DNA of 64,000 nt from an uncultured Anderseniella sp. Its GTDB lineage: Bacteria > Pseudomonadota > Alphaproteobacteria > Rhizobiales > Aestuariivirgaceae. The position numbers and the translations under genes are program-made. The stretch lies in the NCBI GenBank assembly GCA_947488295.1, contig CANKYU010000003.1, forward strand, positions 248,001-312,000, read 5' to 3'. The notes under the pieces are model-generated. The model was given only the letters and a program-made list of their open reading frames with translations, was not told where the DNA came from and did no database searches. This document shows, one piece after another, positions 60,942 through 64,000 of the stretch (positions are counted from its first letter, which is position 1; each line of letters begins with the position of its first letter).

Positions 60942-60954
60942 GACTGAATTAGTC
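60942..60954. promoter_or_regulatory. Inverted repeat in hemP-hmuR intergenic region (candidate iron operator)
   Basis: GACT (60942-60945) and AGTC (60951-60954) flank GAATT within an AT-rich stretch. It is placed between two divergent heme-uptake units, as an iron regulator site would be (RirA, Irr or HmuP targets). The sequence does not match a consensus well enough to name the regulator. Nearby 61003-61048 has two GCAAGCCAGCCAG direct repeats of unknown meaning. Confidence 0.35.
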
Positions 60955-61090
60955 GGATTTCTGTAAAAGGTCAATACCACCTCACGAATGTGGTCATCGA
61001 GCAAGCCAGCCAGACGCTAGAAATGCGTCGCAAGCCAGCCAGCCAAGAACAACGAAAATTGGTTTTTTAGAACTGGCAGGGGTTTGGCAG

Positions 61091-63121
61091 ATGAAATCTG
61101 TAACTGGAATGAGCTTGTTGGCGGGTACGGCACTGACCGCGGTTGTGGTGCTCTATGTTGATGCACGGGCCGACAATGCCCTCGACGAAATTGCCCTCGA
61201 CACGATTACTGTCACCACCACCAAGACGGAAGACAAGGTGATTGATGCTCTGTCGGGGTCCAGCGTGGTCAACGATGTTGAACTGGAACGGTTTCAGCCG
61301 AACCGGCTGTCCGATGTGCTCAACACGGTACCCGGCGTTAACGTCCAGGAGGATGCAGACGATCCGTCCTCGGTGATCAATGTGCGCGGACTGCAGGACT
61401 TTGGCAGGGTCAATGTCATGGTCGAAGGCGCGCGCCAGAATTTCCAGCGTTCGGGGCATGGCGGCAACGGACAGGTCTATCTTGAACCGTCCCTGGTCAA
61501 GTCGGCCGACGTCACCCGCGGGCCTGTTGCCACGGTGTATGGCTCCGGGGCAATCGGAGGTGTGGTGAATTTCAGTCTGATAGATCCGTCGGACTTTATT
61601 GTTGAGGACGAAACCTGGGCGCTGAGCCAGGGGGTTGCTTTTGATACCAACCGCCAAGGTGTCCTGACCACCACGACGCTGGCGGCACAGCCGATCGAGC
61701 AGTTCGGGGTTCTCGGCAGCTTTTCGGTACGCAGTGACGGTGACTACACCGACGGAAACGGCGATACGGTCCCGTTCACATCCAAGGATGTGGTCGCCGG
61801 ACTGGTCAAGGCCAAGTGGAAGTTGTCGGAGGAAAGCACTGTCGAGTTCATTTATATGAAGCAGGACTTCGACTACACAACCGGCGCCATCGGCACACGC
61901 CGTGACACGCACACGGTAGACGACACGATTGTCGGGCGCTTTCGCCATGTGTCATCCGACAACCCGCTCATTGACCTGTCCATGAGCGCCTACTTCACGA
62001 ACACGGATACCGACCAGGTGCGGCTGGACGGGGCTCTGGCCGGCAATGAGCGCAGTTTCCAGATAAAGACTTTTGGGACCGATGTGTTCAACACATCACG
62101 CTTTGCAACCGGTGACTTTGAACATGAACTGACGTACGGAGCGGACTTCTTCCGCGACACTGTGACGACGTTTGACGGTGGTGGAAACGGCGATGAATTT
62201 ACCCCGTCCGGCGAACGTATCGCCTATGGCGCATTTATCCAGAACCAGATTTCCTATTCCGACTGGATGAAGCTGATTGTCGGCTTGCGTTATGATGGGT
62301 ACAAGCTGGAAAGCGACGACGGATCGGTTGACTCCGATGATGATAACCTGTCGCCAAAAGTGACGCTTGGCATCACACCCCTGGAAGGTGTCCAGGTATA
62401 TGGCACCTATGCGGAAGGCTATCGCGCACCGTCGGTAACCGAGACCCTTATCGAGGGTGTTCACCCAGGCGGATTCGCGTTCATTCTGCTGCCTAATCCG
62501 GACCTGGTTGCCGAGACATCGCAAACCCTGGAGGCCGGGGTCAATCTGAAATTTGATGGCGTCATTCGCGACGATGACCGGTTCCGGGCCAAGGTCAATT
62601 ATTTCCACAATGACCTGTCTAACTTCATTGACTCGGTTTTCCGGAGCGCCGCGGAAGGCGGTACGCCGCCATTTGGCGACTTCCAGTACCAGAATATTGC
62701 CGATGCCGAGTTGTACGGTTTTGAGGTGGAAGCCCTCTACGACTTCTATGATGGTTTTGTGCAGGCCAGTTACACCAATACGACAGGTAACAACAAAACT
62801 GACGACACTCCTCTCAGCACTGTCTACCCGCACAAGTTTGTTGGTACCGTCGGTCTCAGATTCCTCGACAACAGCCTGGTTGTAGGTGCCCGCTGGACAG
62901 CACTTGCAGCACAGAACCGGGTGCCCACCGGCACCCCGACCAGCGAGGCTTACGATCTGTTCGATGTGTTCGCCACCTATGAATACAATCGCTATTTCTC
63001 AACTGCCGTCACACTAAAGAACATCACTGACGAGCAGTATGTTCCATTCAGACAGACCGAGGGGATACCCTCTCCGGGGTTCTCGGCGCTGCTCTCGGCT
63101 CAGGTCAAACTTGGAGGGTGA
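61091..63121 (+). CDS. hmuR: TonB-dependent heme receptor
   Basis: 676 aa. Signal peptide (MKSVTGMSLLAGTALTAVVV, cleavage near ARA). Plug domain: TITVTTTKTEDKV (TonB box-like), LNTVPGVNVQEDADDPSSVI, VNVRGLQDFGRV-type, RGPVATVYGSGAIGGVVNF. The beta-barrel contains YRAPSVTETLIEGVHPGGF and NPDLVAETSQTLEAG, the FRAP/NPNL heme-receptor motifs, with the conserved His in VHPGG. The C-terminus ends in a beta strand. It transports heme across the outer membrane. The gene symbol follows the hmu context. Confidence 0.9.
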   Translation: MKSVTGMSLLAGTALTAVVVLYVDARADNALDEIALDTITVTTTKTEDKVIDALSGSSVVNDVELERFQPNRLSDVLNTVPGVNVQEDADDPSSVINVRGLQDFGRVNVMVEGARQNFQRSGHGGNGQVYLEPSLVKSADVTRGPVATVYGSGAIGGVVNFSLIDPSDFIVEDETWALSQGVAFDTNRQGVLTTTTLAAQPIEQFGVLGSFSVRSDGDYTDGNGDTVPFTSKDVVAGLVKAKWKLSEESTVEFIYMKQDFDYTTGAIGTRRDTHTVDDTIVGRFRHVSSDNPLIDLSMSAYFTNTDTDQVRLDGALAGNERSFQIKTFGTDVFNTSRFATGDFEHELTYGADFFRDTVTTFDGGGNGDEFTPSGERIAYGAFIQNQISYSDWMKLIVGLRYDGYKLESDDGSVDSDDDNLSPKVTLGITPLEGVQVYGTYAEGYRAPSVTETLIEGVHPGGFAFILLPNPDLVAETSQTLEAGVNLKFDGVIRDDDRFRAKVNYFHNDLSNFIDSVFRSAAEGGTPPFGDFQYQNIADAELYGFEVEALYDFYDGFVQASYTNTTGNNKTDDTPLSTVYPHKFVGTVGLRFLDNSLVVGARWTALAAQNRVPTGTPTSEAYDLFDVFATYEYNRYFSTAVTLKNITDEQYVPFRQTEGIPSPGFSALLSAQVKLGG

Positions 63122-63123
63122 GT

Positions 63124-63561
63124 ATGCTGCGTTCAGTGTTGGCGATCAGGTGCCTGTTGGCTGTCGGCGCTCTGTGTGTGATGCAGCCGTTGTCGGCTGT
63201 TGCCGACGATAAAGGCGAAATCTCGTTCCATCTGAACAGTGCCGCGGGCGTCAAGGACGCCTGCAGGTTCAATTTCGTGTTCCGCAACGGGGTATCCAGG
63301 CCGATCAAGGACCTTGTGCTGGAGTTGGTCGTGTTCAATGACGAGGACCTTGTTGACCGCTTTGTGCTGGTCAAGTCCGGCAGCCTGCCCAAAGGCAAGA
63401 CCCGGGTCCGGCAATTCGATTTTGCCGGCCTGGCTTGTGACAAGGTGTCCAAGCTTCTGGTTAACGAGGTCAAGGTTTGTGAAGGCGACGGGCTTGAACC
63501 TGAAGTCTGCCTGTCGCGGCTTGCGACCAGGGGCAGCAAGTCAATCAGATTGTTGAAGTGA
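63124..63561 (+). CDS. Exported protein between heme receptor and exbB
   Basis: 145 aa from the ATG at 63124 (GGAGGG 5 nt upstream; a GTG at 63118 overlaps the receptor stop). Signal peptide MLRSVLAIRCLLAVGALCVM, cleavage near AVA. The mature protein is beta-rich with four cysteines likely forming disulfides (KDACRFNF, GLACDKV, VKVCEGD, PEVCLSR). It is coupled to the heme receptor and to exbB, so it probably acts in TonB-dependent uptake or in the periplasmic step. No family recognised. Confidence 0.6.
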   Translation: MLRSVLAIRCLLAVGALCVMQPLSAVADDKGEISFHLNSAAGVKDACRFNFVFRNGVSRPIKDLVLELVVFNDEDLVDRFVLVKSGSLPKGKTRVRQFDFAGLACDKVSKLLVNEVKVCEGDGLEPEVCLSRLATRGSKSIRLLK

Positions 63562-63569
63562 GTACTGAA

Positions 63570-64000
63570 ATGTTTGAGAGTTTGGCGCATTTGACACCAT
63601 CTGGCGCGTTGGAATCCCTGGCGCGAATTATGTCTCTGGGCGGTCCGGTAGTGCTCATTCTCGCGGGGCTGTCCGTATTGGCGCTCGCTGTCACGGGATT
63701 GAAGGCGTGGCAGTTCTTCAGGATTGGCCGCAGCGATGACCAGCGCATTCATCTTGCCCTGTCCGCATGGCGAAACGGCAACCGGGCCAAGGCGCTGGCA
63801 GGTCTGAAGTCCCTGAAGGGACCGGCTCCGGGAATTCTGGCGAGAATGATCCCGGCTGTTGACGCCGTGCCGGTCGAGGCTGTTCGCGAGGATGTGGAAC
63901 GCCTTGCGGGGCGGCAACTCGCAGAGATGCGTTCAGGCCTTCGTGTGCTTGACGCCATTGCCCAGGTCGCGCCCTTGCTTGGCCTGTTCGGTACGGTGCT
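63570..64000 (+). CDS. exbB: ExbB/TolQ-family proton channel subunit (3' end off window)
   Basis: Start at ATG 63570, with a GTG at 63558 overlapping the previous stop as alternative; open to the window edge. First membrane helix LGGPVVLILAGLSVLALAVT, then a cytoplasmic region (LALSAWRNGNRAKALAGLKS, VREDVERLAGRQLAEMRSGL) and the start of the conserved RVLDAIAQVAPLLGLFGTV helix, the MotA/TolQ/ExbB signature. It would energise the heme receptor with ExbD and TonB. Partial. Confidence 0.88.
   Translation, partial: MFESLAHLTPSGALESLARIMSLGGPVVLILAGLSVLALAVTGLKAWQFFRIGRSDDQRIHLALSAWRNGNRAKALAGLKSLKGPAPGILARMIPAVDAVPVEAVREDVERLAGRQLAEMRSGLRVLDAIAQVAPLLGLFGTV

Overview
The window looks like a chromosomal segment of an alphaproteobacterium, probably a Hyphomicrobiales (Rhizobiales) relative. 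The evidence is the complete general amino-acid ABC operon aapJQMP, a rhizobial-type heme operon (hemP-hmuTUV with a divergent receptor), CreA, DUF1289 and DUF3574 proteins, HicBA, and high GC content. No rRNA or canonical tRNA gene and no CRISPR array were seen.

Region 1 (1-6.8 kb) is an RNA-repair locus. A divergent RtcR activator (CARF domain plus sigma-54 AAA+ domain) faces a good sigma-54 promoter that drives rsr (bacterial Ro60), a noncoding stretch, rtcA and a three-domain kinase-phosphatase-ligase. The noncoding stretch between rsr and rtcA holds three tandem Y RNAs sharing the same two-helix architecture, with compensatory base changes between copies. Copy 1 is a bare stem. Copies 2 and 3 each carry a circularly permuted tRNA-like domain, one tRNA-Leu-like with a long variable arm and one tRNA-Gly-like with a perfect 7-bp acceptor stem. 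No rtcB is present here; the Rnl1-type ligase may take its place.

Region 2 (6.9-32.4 kb) is a podovirus-like (T7/BPP-1-style) prophage virion and lysis module: terminase, portal, scaffold, capsid, tail tube, internal proteins, beta-helix tail spike, GH19 endolysin and holin. No integrase, repressor or replication genes are seen. Between scaffold and capsid lie two inserted cassettes, each with its own near-identical promoter, a membrane protein and an effector-like protein. The effectors have unrelated N-terminal domains (one lysozyme-like, one with an RH...HE...NN motif) but share a C-terminal tail, 41 of 52 identical residues at the end. This is the best candidate for an undescribed effector or cargo-delivery system. 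Other accessory genes are a lipoprotein, a sulfotransferase after the tail spike, and a phospholipase-A2-like protein in the lysis cluster.

Region 3 (32.6-50.2 kb) is core chromosome: a polyamine-type ABC operon (potABCD), DUF3574, a DMT exporter, a quinone-oxidoreductase-like protein, creA, metC, aapJQMP, a phosphohexomutase, small proteins and a divergent CobT-like protein lacking the usual catalytic motifs. A family of GC-rich palindromic repeats of about 97 bp per unit, often bounded by a GTCGAACAGCTTT-type end, recurs at 7.5, 10.2, 46.0, 48.9 and 50.2 kb, including inside the prophage.

Region 4 (50.6-64 kb) holds a membrane histidine kinase, GST, a uracil-DNA-glycosylase-family protein, a lipoprotein hydrolase, a HicAB module with palindromic operator candidates, a LysR/isochorismatase divergent pair, an Rrf2 regulator without cysteines, the hmuV-hmuU-hmuT-hemP operon, a TonB-dependent heme receptor, an exported protein and the start of exbB.
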